A stretch of 64,000 bases of DNA. Source: Ectothiorhodospiraceae bacterium. GTDB taxonomy: Bacteria; Pseudomonadota; Gammaproteobacteria; HK1. This document shows, piece after piece, positions 12,712 to 20,875 of the stretch. Below the pieces are notes generated by a model. That model ran no database searches, had not been told where the DNA came from, and was given only the letters and a program-made list of their open reading frames with translations. The position numbers and the translations under genes are program-made. The stretch's first letter is position 1, and each line of letters begins with the position of its first letter. The stretch spans positions 1 through 64,000 of the forward strand of contig JACKNM010000002.1 in the NCBI GenBank assembly GCA_024234875.1, written 5' to 3'.

Positions 12712-15441
12712 GTGAATTCGCGTCCGATCGTGTGGACCATCGTCGCGTTGATCGTGCTCGGCACGTTCACCGCATCGCTCACGGTCGATCTGATCGTGGA
12801 CTATGTCTGGTACGGCGCGGTCGGCTATCGGGAAATATTCACCACCACGCTCGCGGCGAAGATCGGCATCGCCGCAGCTGGCGTCCTCGTCGCCTTCGCG
12901 GCGTTGCTCACGAACATCCTCGTCGCGCTCCGTCTGGTCGGTGGCCTCGGACGGATCCTGCCCCCGGAGGCGATGCACACACCGATCGGAAACCAGCTCA
13001 CCAAGCGCTCGTCGACCACGCTCGCCACGGTGGCGAGCGCGGTGCTCGCTGCGATGTCCGCAGTGGCGCTCGCCGCGAACTGGGAAGAGGTCTTGCTGTT
13101 CGCGAACGCGGTGCCGTTCGGCCACGTCGACCCGATTTTCGGTCGTGACGCAGGATTCTATGTATTCGAGCTGCCGTTCTACCAGATCGTCCAGTCGTAT
13201 CTCACGTCCACCGCGTTCCTGGTGTTGATGGCCACTGGCGCGGTCTATTTCCTCTACTTCCAGGCGCAGCGCGGTGCCACCCCTGCCGTCGACGAGATCG
13301 CCCTGCTACTCGCCACGCCGAAACCCCACCGCCTACATCTGGCGGCCATCGGCTCGCTCATATTGCTCCTCTGGGCGGTCGGCCTCTACCTCGAACGCTA
13401 CGAGGTCATGTACCGGGGCGGTGGACTGTTCACCGGGCCGGGCTACGCCGACATCAACGGCACCTTGCCGGTGCTGATGATCAAGGCAGCGGTCGCGGCG
13501 ATCGTCGCCGTCGGCCTGCTCGTCGCGGTTCGCGCCGAACGCTGGCGTGCACTGGTTGTGCTCGGCGGCGCGCTGGCGGTCGTATGGGTCGGCGGTGGAT
13601 TCTATGCGCCCGCCCTGCAGCGCTTCATCGTCTCGCCGAACGAGCTCGAGCGCGAGCGCCCCTATCTGGAGCACCACATCAAGGCCACCAACCGGGCCTA
13701 CGCCCTCGATCGGGTAGTGGAGCGCCGACTCGCGGAAGACGAGCAGCTCACGTTCGCCGACATCGAGGCCAACCGCGCGACCGTGAACAACGTCCGTCTG
13801 TGGGATCACGAGCCGTTGCTCGACACCTTCGGCCAGATTCAGGAGATTCGGACGTACTACGACTTCGTGTCGGTGGACAACGATCGCTACCACATCGGCG
13901 GCGAGCTCCGACAGACCATGCTCTCCCCGCGGGAGCTGAACAACGCCGCGCTGCCGAGTCGCACCTGGGTGAACGAGCGACTCACCTTCACCCACGGTTA
14001 CGGCCTGACCGTCGGCCCGGTCAACCGCGTCAACGAGCAGGGATTGCCCGTTCTGTATGTCCAGGACTTGCCGCCGAGGTCGAGTGTCCCCGAGCTCGCG
14101 GTGACCCGGCCGGAGATCTACTACGGTGAGGTGCCCACGGACTACGTGTTCGTGAAGACGCTCCAACAGGAGTTCAACTATCCGGAGGGCGAGAAGAACA
14201 TCTTCTCGACCTACGAGGGCTCCGGTGGGCTCGAGCTCGGAAGCCTCTGGCGCCGCCTGTTGATGGCCGCCCATGCGCGCGATTTCACGATGCTGCTGTC
14301 GAACGACTTCACCGACGAGACGCGCATCCTCATCTACCGCAACATCGAGCAGCGCGTCCGCAAGGTCGCCCCCTTCCTCACCTTCGATCGAGATCCCTAC
14401 ATGGTGATCGACGAGGGTCGCCTGTTCTGGGTGCTCGACGCTTACACCATCTCGGATCACTTCCCGTACGCGGAGCGGATCGGAAATACCCTCAACTACA
14501 TGAGGAACCCGGTCAAGGTCGTGATCGACGCCTACAACGGCAGCATCGACCTCTACCTCGTCGACCCGGAGGACCCCATCGCGGCGGCCTGGAACGCGGT
14601 GTTTCCCGGGGCGCTGAAGCCAGTCACGGAGTTGCGCGCATCCTTGCGCGAGCACCTCCGCCACCCGGTGGACTTCTTCGGCGTTCAGGCTCAGATGTAC
14701 ACCACCTACCACATGCTCGACGTGAACACGTTCTACAACAAGGAGGATCAGTGGTCGGTGCCCGAGGTCGGCGATCAGCGCATGGAGCCTTACTACACCG
14801 TGATGCGCCTGCCCGGTGAGAGTGAGGCGGAGTTCATCCTGATGCTGCCGTTCACGCCTCGCCTGAAGGACAACCTCGCGGCCTGGATGGTGGCTCGCAA
14901 CGACGGTGACCTGCTCGGGCAACTGGTCGTCTACCGGTTTCCGAAACAGCGCCTCATCTACGGGCCGAAGCAGATGGTGGGCCGAATCAATCAGGATCCG
15001 GAGGTGTCCCAGCAGATCACGCTGTGGGACCGCGCGGGCTCCAACGTGATCCGCGGCACCTTGCTGGTGATTCCGATCGAGCAGTCGCTGATCTACATCC
15101 AACCCCTCTATCTGCGCTCCGAGGACGGGCGCATCCCCGAGCTCAAACGCGTCATCGTGGGCTACGGCAACGACATCGCGATGGGAGTCGATCTGGAGGA
15201 CGCGTTGCGTCGGATTTTCTCCGGGGCGAGCGGCTCCTCGTCGATTCCGGCAACTCCCGAGGTCGCGGTCAGCGCGGCGAGTGGTACGTCTGCAACCGGT
15301 GTCGACGAGGCCGCGGGACCGGCGGCTCGGGCTCGACGTCACTACCAGGCGCTTCGCGAGGCAGCCGGGCAGGGGGATTGGACCCGCTTCGGCCGAGAGC
15401 TCGACGAGCTCGGGCGCGCGCTGCGTGAACTCGAACCGTGA
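12712..15441 (+). CDS. UPF0182-family integral membrane protein
   Basis: A 909-residue protein of the UPF0182 family, normally 900-1000 residues. The N-terminal third has about seven transmembrane helices (first at residues 6-30), and the remainder is a large soluble, probably extracytoplasmic, domain with conserved stretches such as YYDFVSVDNDRYHI, RNPVKVVIDAYNG and LPFTPRLKDNLAAWMVARND. The C terminus is an Ala/Ser-rich linker plus a short helix. The start is GTG at 12712. The function of this family is not established. No operon partner is evident except a small ORF overlapping its stop. Confidence 0.9.
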   Translation: MNSRPIVWTIVALIVLGTFTASLTVDLIVDYVWYGAVGYREIFTTTLAAKIGIAAAGVLVAFAALLTNILVALRLVGGLGRILPPEAMHTPIGNQLTKRSSTTLATVASAVLAAMSAVALAANWEEVLLFANAVPFGHVDPIFGRDAGFYVFELPFYQIVQSYLTSTAFLVLMATGAVYFLYFQAQRGATPAVDEIALLLATPKPHRLHLAAIGSLILLLWAVGLYLERYEVMYRGGGLFTGPGYADINGTLPVLMIKAAVAAIVAVGLLVAVRAERWRALVVLGGALAVVWVGGGFYAPALQRFIVSPNELERERPYLEHHIKATNRAYALDRVVERRLAEDEQLTFADIEANRATVNNVRLWDHEPLLDTFGQIQEIRTYYDFVSVDNDRYHIGGELRQTMLSPRELNNAALPSRTWVNERLTFTHGYGLTVGPVNRVNEQGLPVLYVQDLPPRSSVPELAVTRPEIYYGEVPTDYVFVKTLQQEFNYPEGEKNIFSTYEGSGGLELGSLWRRLLMAAHARDFTMLLSNDFTDETRILIYRNIEQRVRKVAPFLTFDRDPYMVIDEGRLFWVLDAYTISDHFPYAERIGNTLNYMRNPVKVVIDAYNGSIDLYLVDPEDPIAAAWNAVFPGALKPVTELRASLREHLRHPVDFFGVQAQMYTTYHMLDVNTFYNKEDQWSVPEVGDQRMEPYYTVMRLPGESEAEFILMLPFTPRLKDNLAAWMVARNDGDLLGQLVVYRFPKQRLIYGPKQMVGRINQDPEVSQQITLWDRAGSNVIRGTLLVIPIEQSLIYIQPLYLRSEDGRIPELKRVIVGYGNDIAMGVDLEDALRRIFSGASGSSSIPATPEVAVSAASGTSATGVDEAAGPAARARRHYQALREAAGQGDWTRFGRELDELGRALRELEP

Positions 15442-15644
15442 GCTCGGCCGGGCCACCAGCCCCGGACCAGGTGACCCCGGGTCGGATTGAGACTCCTCCA
15501 GGACGCTACCAGACCCTCGTCACCGAGTACCCCGAGGCGCTGCTCGACTCACTCGGACCCACGCGGCACGCCGACCGACGCCCGCTCGGATCGGGTGAGG
15601 CACCAGACCACATCGCGTCGCACCTGGCACGGGTGGTCGAGTGA
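15438..15644 (+). CDS. Small hypothetical ORF overlapping the UPF0182 stop
   Basis: GTG at 15438 overlaps the preceding TGA (GTGA), and 68 codons follow, many ending in G or C. The peptide is Pro/Arg-rich at the start and ends in DHIASHLARVVE. The 4-bp overlap is typical of coupled genes, but no family is recognised and the length is small, so it may be chance. The remaining space to 15805 shows nothing else. Confidence 0.3.
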   Translation: MSSAGPPAPDQVTPGRIETPPGRYQTLVTEYPEALLDSLGPTRHADRRPLGSGEAPDHIASHLARVVE

Positions 15645-15805
15645 GCGGTCGCGGGTATCGACGAGCGATCTCGGGTCGCGTTCGGCGCGTGCCTCGCGCG
15701 GCGGATCTGTTCACCACGCTCGCCGCGGCGGTGTCGTGAGCCGGCGGTCGGTGATCGGGACACTGGAGACGTCGCCAGGGGGATCGAGAGCCCTGCGCTC
15801 TCGTC

Positions 15806-17623
15806 TCAGGCCGGACGTCTGATGCCGAGCGCCTTCATCCGGTAGGTCAGCGTCGAGGGCTTGATCCCCAACAGCTCGGCCGCACCGCGTGGGCCCCAGA
15901 CCCGCCACTCGGTATGCCGCAGCGCCGCGATCAGATTGGCCCTCTCCCGTTGCTGCATCTCGGCGTCGGTGACGAAGCCGGCGTCGGGCGACGGCGCTGG
16001 CGCTGGCGCCTCGGCCGATTCGGCGTCGGTCTGACCGGGCATCGCCAGATCGAGGCGCGCGCGGGTCCCGCTGCCGAGGATGACGGCGCGCTCGATGACG
16101 TTGCGCAGCTCCCGAATGTTGCCGGGCCAGCGGTGCCTGGTCAGCCGTTGGACTTGCTGCCTGGACAGGCGCATCGGCTCGCGGCCGAGCTCCGCGCACG
16201 CGCGGGTGAGGAAGTGCTCGGCGAGGGCCGCGATGTCTTCCGGGCGCTCGCGCAACGGCGGCACCCGGATCGGGAAGACACCCAAACGGTAGTAGAGATC
16301 CTCGCGGAACCGGCCGGCCCGCACCTCGGTCTCCAGATCGCGATTGGTCGCGGCGACCACTCGCACGTCGACCTTGACCGTCCGGTCGTCGCCGACTCGC
16401 TCGAACTCCCTCTCCTGCAGGGCGCGCAGCAGCTTGCTCTGCAGGTCCGGTGGGATCTCCCCCACCTCGTCGAGGAACAACGTGCCGCCGTCGGCGAGCT
16501 GGAGGCGACCGACGCGGTCGCGATGCGCGCCGGTGAAGGCACCCCGCACGTGACCGAAGAACTCGCTCTCGAACAGGTCCTTCGGTATCGATGCGCAGTT
16601 GACCTTGACCAGTGGCCGGCCGGCGCGACCGCTCCGCTCGTGGATCGCACGGGCGACCATCTCCTTGCCGACGCCCGACTCGCCGGTCACGAGCACGTTG
16701 GCGGGCGTGCCGGCGACGGCGTCGATCTGCGCCATGGTGCGTCGCAGGGCCGCGCTGGTGCCGATGATGTCGCCGAAATCGGACACCGTCCTGATCTCGT
16801 CGCGAAGGTAGTCGCGCTCCTGCTCGAGCTGCTCCTTCAGCTTCTGGATCTCGTGAAACGCGCTCTCGCGCTGACGCTCGAGCTCCTTGCGCCGGGAGAT
16901 GTCCCGGAACACCACCACCGCGCCCTGGATGGCACCCTCGTTGACGATTGGCGTGCTGGTGTACTCGACGGGCACGGGCGAGCCGTTCACGTGCCAGAAG
17001 ACCTCGTCGTCCACGCGGTGCACCTCGCCATCGCGCAGCGCCGCGTAGATCGGACATCGCGAGTGCGGGTAGGGCGACCCGTCCGCATGCGAGTGGTGGT
17101 GGATGTCGTGCGATCGCCGGCCCGTCGCCTCGGCCGGCTTCCAGCCGAGGATCGCCTCCGTCGCGGCGTTTCCGAAGGTGATCCGGCCTTCCTCGTCGAG
17201 CCCGTAGATGCCCTCCCCCGCCGCCTCGAGGATGTGCTCGTAGCGCGTGCGCAGACGGCGAAACTCGTCGAGCGCACGTTCGAGATCCGCATGGCATGTG
17301 GCTGCCAGGCACAACGCTCCCGCACCGGCCTGCTCGTCGACGCGCCAGGCGCTCAGCAGCCCTGGGGTGACGCCGCCGGCGCCGTGGAGGGAGACCGGCA
17401 GGCTGCTCAGTGGCGCCTGCCCGCCCAGCACCTCCCGCAACCGCGGTTCCGGCGACCCGTCCGGGCCAGACGCGACCAGCCGTGACACCGGCAGGCCCGC
17501 CACCTCCTCCGCCGTGCGCTGGCCGAGTCGGGCGCGCCAGCCGCGGCTGAGGTAGAGACAGCGCAGTCCGTCGTCCACCACCGCAAGCAGAGCGGGCGCG
17601 TCGCGCAGCCACCAATCGGTCAT
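15806..17623 (-). CDS. Sigma-54-dependent transcriptional activator with PAS domains
   Basis: A 605-residue enhancer-binding protein. A PAS-like region lies at about 5-110. A clearer PAS domain lies at 127-243, with the HADGSPYPHSRCPIY insert seen in such regulators. A linker helix spans 245-280. The AAA+ domain has Walker A GESGVGKE (314-321), GAFTGA (361-366) and Walker B TLFLDEVGE. A Fis-type helix-turn-helix occupies the last 45 residues. The ATG at 17623 follows GAGGTGG. It is divergent from the ureohydrolase/monooxygenase cluster, whose start has a -24/-12 promoter and palindromic site; direct activation of that cluster is the obvious inference. The PAS signal is unknown. Confidence 0.95.
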   Translation of the reverse strand: MTDWWLRDAPALLAVVDDGLRCLYLSRGWRARLGQRTAEEVAGLPVSRLVASGPDGSPEPRLREVLGGQAPLSSLPVSLHGAGGVTPGLLSAWRVDEQAGAGALCLAATCHADLERALDEFRRLRTRYEHILEAAGEGIYGLDEEGRITFGNAATEAILGWKPAEATGRRSHDIHHHSHADGSPYPHSRCPIYAALRDGEVHRVDDEVFWHVNGSPVPVEYTSTPIVNEGAIQGAVVVFRDISRRKELERQRESAFHEIQKLKEQLEQERDYLRDEIRTVSDFGDIIGTSAALRRTMAQIDAVAGTPANVLVTGESGVGKEMVARAIHERSGRAGRPLVKVNCASIPKDLFESEFFGHVRGAFTGAHRDRVGRLQLADGGTLFLDEVGEIPPDLQSKLLRALQEREFERVGDDRTVKVDVRVVAATNRDLETEVRAGRFREDLYYRLGVFPIRVPPLRERPEDIAALAEHFLTRACAELGREPMRLSRQQVQRLTRHRWPGNIRELRNVIERAVILGSGTRARLDLAMPGQTDAESAEAPAPAPSPDAGFVTDAEMQQRERANLIAALRHTEWRVWGPRGAAELLGIKPSTLTYRMKALGIRRPA

Positions 17624-17639
17624 CGGCACCACCTCGAGT

Positions 17640-17677
17640 TCCTGTGGAGTTGGCCACGAATTCTTGTGGCCCACAAG
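17640..17677. promoter_or_regulatory. Upstream activating sites for the sigma-54 regulator
   Basis: CTTGTGG-C-CCACAAG (17663-17677) is a perfect 7-bp inverted repeat with a 1-bp centre. A weaker version, CTGTGG then GGCCACGAA, lies at about 17641-17660. The pair sits between the divergent genes, centred about 75-90 bp before the -12 element at 17744, where an enhancer-binding protein normally binds. The regulator at 15806-17623 is the likely binder (inference). Confidence 0.6.
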
Positions 17678-17730
17678 TTCTTGCGGTCCGCGGGTCTCGG
17701 CAAGTGCTTGTTTCTTGGTTTCTTCGACGA

Positions 17731-17745
17731 TGGCACGCCGTTTGC
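17731..17745 (+). promoter_or_regulatory. Sigma-54 (-24/-12) promoter
   Basis: TGGCACGCCGTTTGC matches the consensus TGGCACG-N4-TTGC, with the invariant GG and GC separated by exactly 10 bp. It is followed about 80 bp later by the start of the NTF2-like gene at 17826 and preceded by the palindromic sites at 17640-17677. Together with the adjacent sigma-54 activator gene the assignment is strong. Confidence 0.82.
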
Positions 17746-17825
17746 CATTGCATCCGTGCACGACTGGAGATGCCGAGATGACGCGACGCCACCGCCAGCC
17801 CCCGAGAACCGAGGAGACCACCACC

Positions 17826-18296
17826 GTGACCACCACCAGACCACCACTTCCACCGTTCACCGCCGAGACCGCGGCACGCAAGGTGCGCCTCGCCGAGGAT
17901 GCCTGGAACAGCCGTGACGCTCACCATGTGGCCCTCGCCTACACAGCGGACTGTCGGTGGCGCAACCGCGCCGAGTTCCCCGTCGGGCGCGAGGCGATCG
18001 TCCAGTTCCTGCAACGCAAGTGGGCACGAGAGCTCGACTACCGGCTGATCAAGGAGCTGTGGGCGTTCGCGGGCAACCGAATCGCGGTGCGCTTCGCCTA
18101 CGAGTGGCACGACGCTGCCGGGCTCTGGTTTCGCTCCTACGGGAACGAGAACTGGGAGTTCGACGACAGCGGGTTGATGCGCCGACGGATCGCCAGCATC
18201 AACGACTTGCCGATCGGAGAGTCCCAGCGCCTGTTCCACTGGCCCCTCGGGCGGCGCCCAGACGGGCATCAGGGGCTCGGCGAGCTGGACCTGTGA
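17826..18296 (+). CDS. DUF1348/NTF2-like (SnoaL-fold) protein
   Basis: A 156-residue protein of the DUF1348 family: PPFTAETAARKVRLAEDAWN at the start, ALAYTADCRWRNRAEFPVGR, and RFAYEWHDAAGLWFRSYGNE near residue 100. NTF2-like folds form cone-shaped dimers that bind small molecules or act as isomerases and hydrolases; no reaction is known for this family. GTG at 17826 is preferred, since GAGGAG lies 9 nt before it and the family usually begins just here; ATG 17778 is an alternative. It is the first gene of the sigma-54 cluster. Confidence 0.85.
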   Translation: MTTTRPPLPPFTAETAARKVRLAEDAWNSRDAHHVALAYTADCRWRNRAEFPVGREAIVQFLQRKWARELDYRLIKELWAFAGNRIAVRFAYEWHDAAGLWFRSYGNENWEFDDSGLMRRRIASINDLPIGESQRLFHWPLGRRPDGHQGLGELDL

Positions 18297-18334
18297 GAAA
18301 CCGCCGGATGCCGAAGAGTTGGAGGATTGAGCAG

Positions 18335-19771
18335 ATGAACACACGCCGAGTCGACGTCGCCATCATCGGTGCCGGTACCGCCGGGCTGAACGCCCGACGC
18401 CAGGTCGAGAAGGCAGGCGCGCAGCCGTTGCTGATCGAGTCCGGGCCTTACGGCACCACCTGTGCACGGGTGGGCTGCATGCCCTCGAAGTTGCTGATCG
18501 CCGCCTCGGACGCGGCCCACGAGGTCGCGGATGCCTCGCGCTTCGGCATCGAGGTCGGGGCGGTCGAGGTCGACGGCGCGGCGGTGCTCGAGCGCGTGCG
18601 CCGCGAGCGCGACCGCTTCGCCGGCTTCGTGGTCGATGCGACCGAGGGGCTGCCCGACACGCAGCGTCTGCGCGGACATGCCCGGTTCGTCGGTCCGACC
18701 ACGCTGATGGTGGGCGAGCACACACGAGTGGAGGCGAGGTCGGTGGTCATCGCGTCGGGTAGCACTCCGGTCATACCCCCGCCCTTCGACACGCTCGACC
18801 GGCACGTGATGGTCAACGACGACGTCTTCGAGCTGCGAGACCTTCCCGCGAGTGTGGCCGTGATCGGCACCGGCGTCATCGGTCTCGAGCTCGGCCAGGC
18901 GCTCGCGCGGCTCGGCGTCCGGGTCACCCTGTTCAACCCCTTCGATCAGCTCGGGCCGTTCTCCGACCCGCGGATCGTCGAGGCATCGCGCGCGGTCCTG
19001 ACATCCGAGCTCGACATCCAGCTCCAGTCGCGAGTGCTCGAGGCACGGGCCGACGAGCGCGGTGTCACCATGCGCTGGCAGGACCGGGACGGTGCGACAC
19101 ACGAGGCCCGCTTCGAGAAGGTGCTCGCGGCTGCCGGACGGCGCCCGAATCTCGCCGCCCTCGAGCCCGAGCAGGCCGGCCTGCCGCTCGACGGGCGCGG
19201 TCGGCCGCAGCAGTGGAATCCGCGCACCACGCAGTGGGGCGACGCGCCGGTCTTCATCGCCGGTGACGCGAGCGGGCACATTCCGCTCCTGCACGAGGCG
19301 GCCGACGAGGGCCGCATCGCCGGCGCCAACGCGGTCACCTACCCGGACGTGTCCACCCATGAGCGGCGCGTGCCGCTCGCGATCGCGTTCACCGACCCGC
19401 AGATGGCCATCGTCGGCACGCCGTACCGGGATCTCGACCTCGACGCGGTCGAGATCGGAGAGGTCTCCTTCGACGACCAGGGGCGCGCGCGTGTGATGGG
19501 CCGCAATCGCGGCGCGGCTCGGCTCTACGCCCGCCGCGCCTGCTGCACGCTGCTCGGTGCGGAGCTGCTCGGCCCACGCGTCGAGCACATGGCGCACCTG
19601 CTCGCATGGGCGGTCCAGATGCAGATGCCGGTGCAGAGGATCCTCGAGATGCCCTTCTACCACCCCGTCCTCGAGGAGGGTCTGCGCACGGCGCTCCTCG
19701 ACCTCGCCGAGAGACTGAAGGTCACTGGCCAGTGCCGCTGCGAGGATCTGGCGGAGGCGCCGGGTGCATGA
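18335..19771 (+). CDS. Class I pyridine nucleotide-disulfide oxidoreductase (dihydrolipoamide dehydrogenase-like)
   Basis: A 478-residue flavoprotein. It has an FAD-binding GxGxxG (VAIIGAGTAGLNARRQ), the redox-active disulfide in TTCARVGCMPSK (CX4C, near residues 45-50), a second nucleotide-binding motif (VIGTGVIGLELGQALARLG), and a C-terminal dimerisation domain ending with HPVLEEGLRTAL, which supplies the catalytic His/Glu. The architecture is that of lipoamide dehydrogenase, mercuric reductase and relatives. No 2-oxoacid dehydrogenase genes are nearby, so it may serve another disulfide or quinone. GGAGG lies 9 nt before the ATG at 18335. It is the second gene of the sigma-54 cluster. Confidence 0.9.
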   Translation: MNTRRVDVAIIGAGTAGLNARRQVEKAGAQPLLIESGPYGTTCARVGCMPSKLLIAASDAAHEVADASRFGIEVGAVEVDGAAVLERVRRERDRFAGFVVDATEGLPDTQRLRGHARFVGPTTLMVGEHTRVEARSVVIASGSTPVIPPPFDTLDRHVMVNDDVFELRDLPASVAVIGTGVIGLELGQALARLGVRVTLFNPFDQLGPFSDPRIVEASRAVLTSELDIQLQSRVLEARADERGVTMRWQDRDGATHEARFEKVLAAAGRRPNLAALEPEQAGLPLDGRGRPQQWNPRTTQWGDAPVFIAGDASGHIPLLHEAADEGRIAGANAVTYPDVSTHERRVPLAIAFTDPQMAIVGTPYRDLDLDAVEIGEVSFDDQGRARVMGRNRGAARLYARRACCTLLGAELLGPRVEHMAHLLAWAVQMQMPVQRILEMPFYHPVLEEGLRTALLDLAERLKVTGQCRCEDLAEAPGA

Positions 19772-19851
19772 GCGGTCAGTCGACGGCAGATCGACGCACC
19801 CGCCGGTCTCGGCTCACAATGTCGCCCGACACTCGCACGCGGAGAGCTGCA

Positions 19852-20844
19852 ATGTCCGACGACGACCAGCACGGCGTCCCCGACGAGCGTCGGCAGGCGT
19901 GGGGGGAGCGGTACCGGCCGCGGTACTCCGGGGTGGCGACCTTCATGCGCCGGCCGTTGCGCGAGGAGCGGGCCGAGTGGGACGGGGTCGAGATCGGCGT
20001 CGTCGGGGTGCCGTTCGACGGCGGGGTGACCAACCGCCCGGGCGCCCGCCACGGGCCGCGTCATCTCCGCGAGCAGTCGACGCTGATGGGCATGGTCGTC
20101 CATCAGACCGGCGTGCGTCCCTACGACCTGGCGACCGTCGCGGACATCGGAGATGCGCCGATCGAGGGCGTCTACCGGCTGGACGACGCGATCGCGGACA
20201 TCGAGCGACACTACGACGCCATTGCGGCCGCCGGCATCGTCCCGTTGACCGCGGGCGGCGATCACTCGATCTCGCTGCCGATCCTCCGCGCTCTGTCGCG
20301 AGCGCACGGCCGTCCGCTCGCCATGATCCACTTCGACGCCCACTGCGACACCGGCCCGGAGCTGTTCGGCCACAAGCACCACCACGGCGGGCCGTTCAAG
20401 GTCGCGGTCGAGGACGGGGCGCTCGACCCGAGGCGCACCATCCAGATCGGAATCCGCGGCCCGGCCGAGCCGCTCTGGGGGTTCAGCTACGAATCCGGAA
20501 TGACCGTCGTCCACATCGAGGATCTCTACGCGATGGGGGTCCCGGCGGTGATCGAGAAGGCGCGCGCGGTGGTCGGCGACGCCCCGGTCTATCTCAGCTT
20601 CGACGTCGACGGGCTGGATCCGGTCTTCGCGCCGGGCACCGGCACGCCGGAGGTCGGCGGGTTCACCACCTTCGAGGCCCAGCAGATGCTGCGCGGGCTA
20701 CGAGGCCTCGACTTCGTCGGCGGGGACGTGGTCGAGGTCTCACCACCCTTCGACCCCTCGGGCATCACCGGTCTCGCAGGGGCGCAGATGATGTTCGAGA
20801 TCCTCGCCCTGATCGCGGAGGCGGTCGCGGCGCGGCGCGGCTGA
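19852..20844 (+). CDS. Agmatinase-type ureohydrolase
   Basis: A 330-residue member of the arginase/agmatinase family, which hydrolyses guanidino compounds to urea and an amine using two manganese ions. The metal-binding sites are visible: GGDHS (near residue 140), FDAHCDT (near 162) and SFDVDGLDP (near 247). The loop GHKHHHGGPF after the second site is His-rich. Family members act on agmatine, guanidinobutyrate, guanidinopropionate or guanidine itself, and sequence alone does not separate them. ATG 19852 has GGAG 7 nt upstream; ATG 19819 is an alternative. It lies inside the sigma-54 cluster, next to a flavin monooxygenase. Confidence 0.92.
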   Translation: MSDDDQHGVPDERRQAWGERYRPRYSGVATFMRRPLREERAEWDGVEIGVVGVPFDGGVTNRPGARHGPRHLREQSTLMGMVVHQTGVRPYDLATVADIGDAPIEGVYRLDDAIADIERHYDAIAAAGIVPLTAGGDHSISLPILRALSRAHGRPLAMIHFDAHCDTGPELFGHKHHHGGPFKVAVEDGALDPRRTIQIGIRGPAEPLWGFSYESGMTVVHIEDLYAMGVPAVIEKARAVVGDAPVYLSFDVDGLDPVFAPGTGTPEVGGFTTFEAQQMLRGLRGLDFVGGDVVEVSPPFDPSGITGLAGAQMMFEILALIAEAVAARRG

Positions 20845-20875
20845 AGGGCCGCGGCCGGAGACGCGAGGACGCGCG

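Noticed and set aside
17624..17881. Longer start for the sigma-54 regulator
   Set aside because: The extension covers the palindromic sites and the -24/-12 promoter. The PAS region and GAGGTGG support ATG 17623.
19852..20844. Guanidine riboswitch before the ureohydrolase
   Set aside because: The 80-bp gap before it shows no conserved hairpins or ACGR-type loops; regulation is better explained by the sigma-54 promoter upstream of the cluster.
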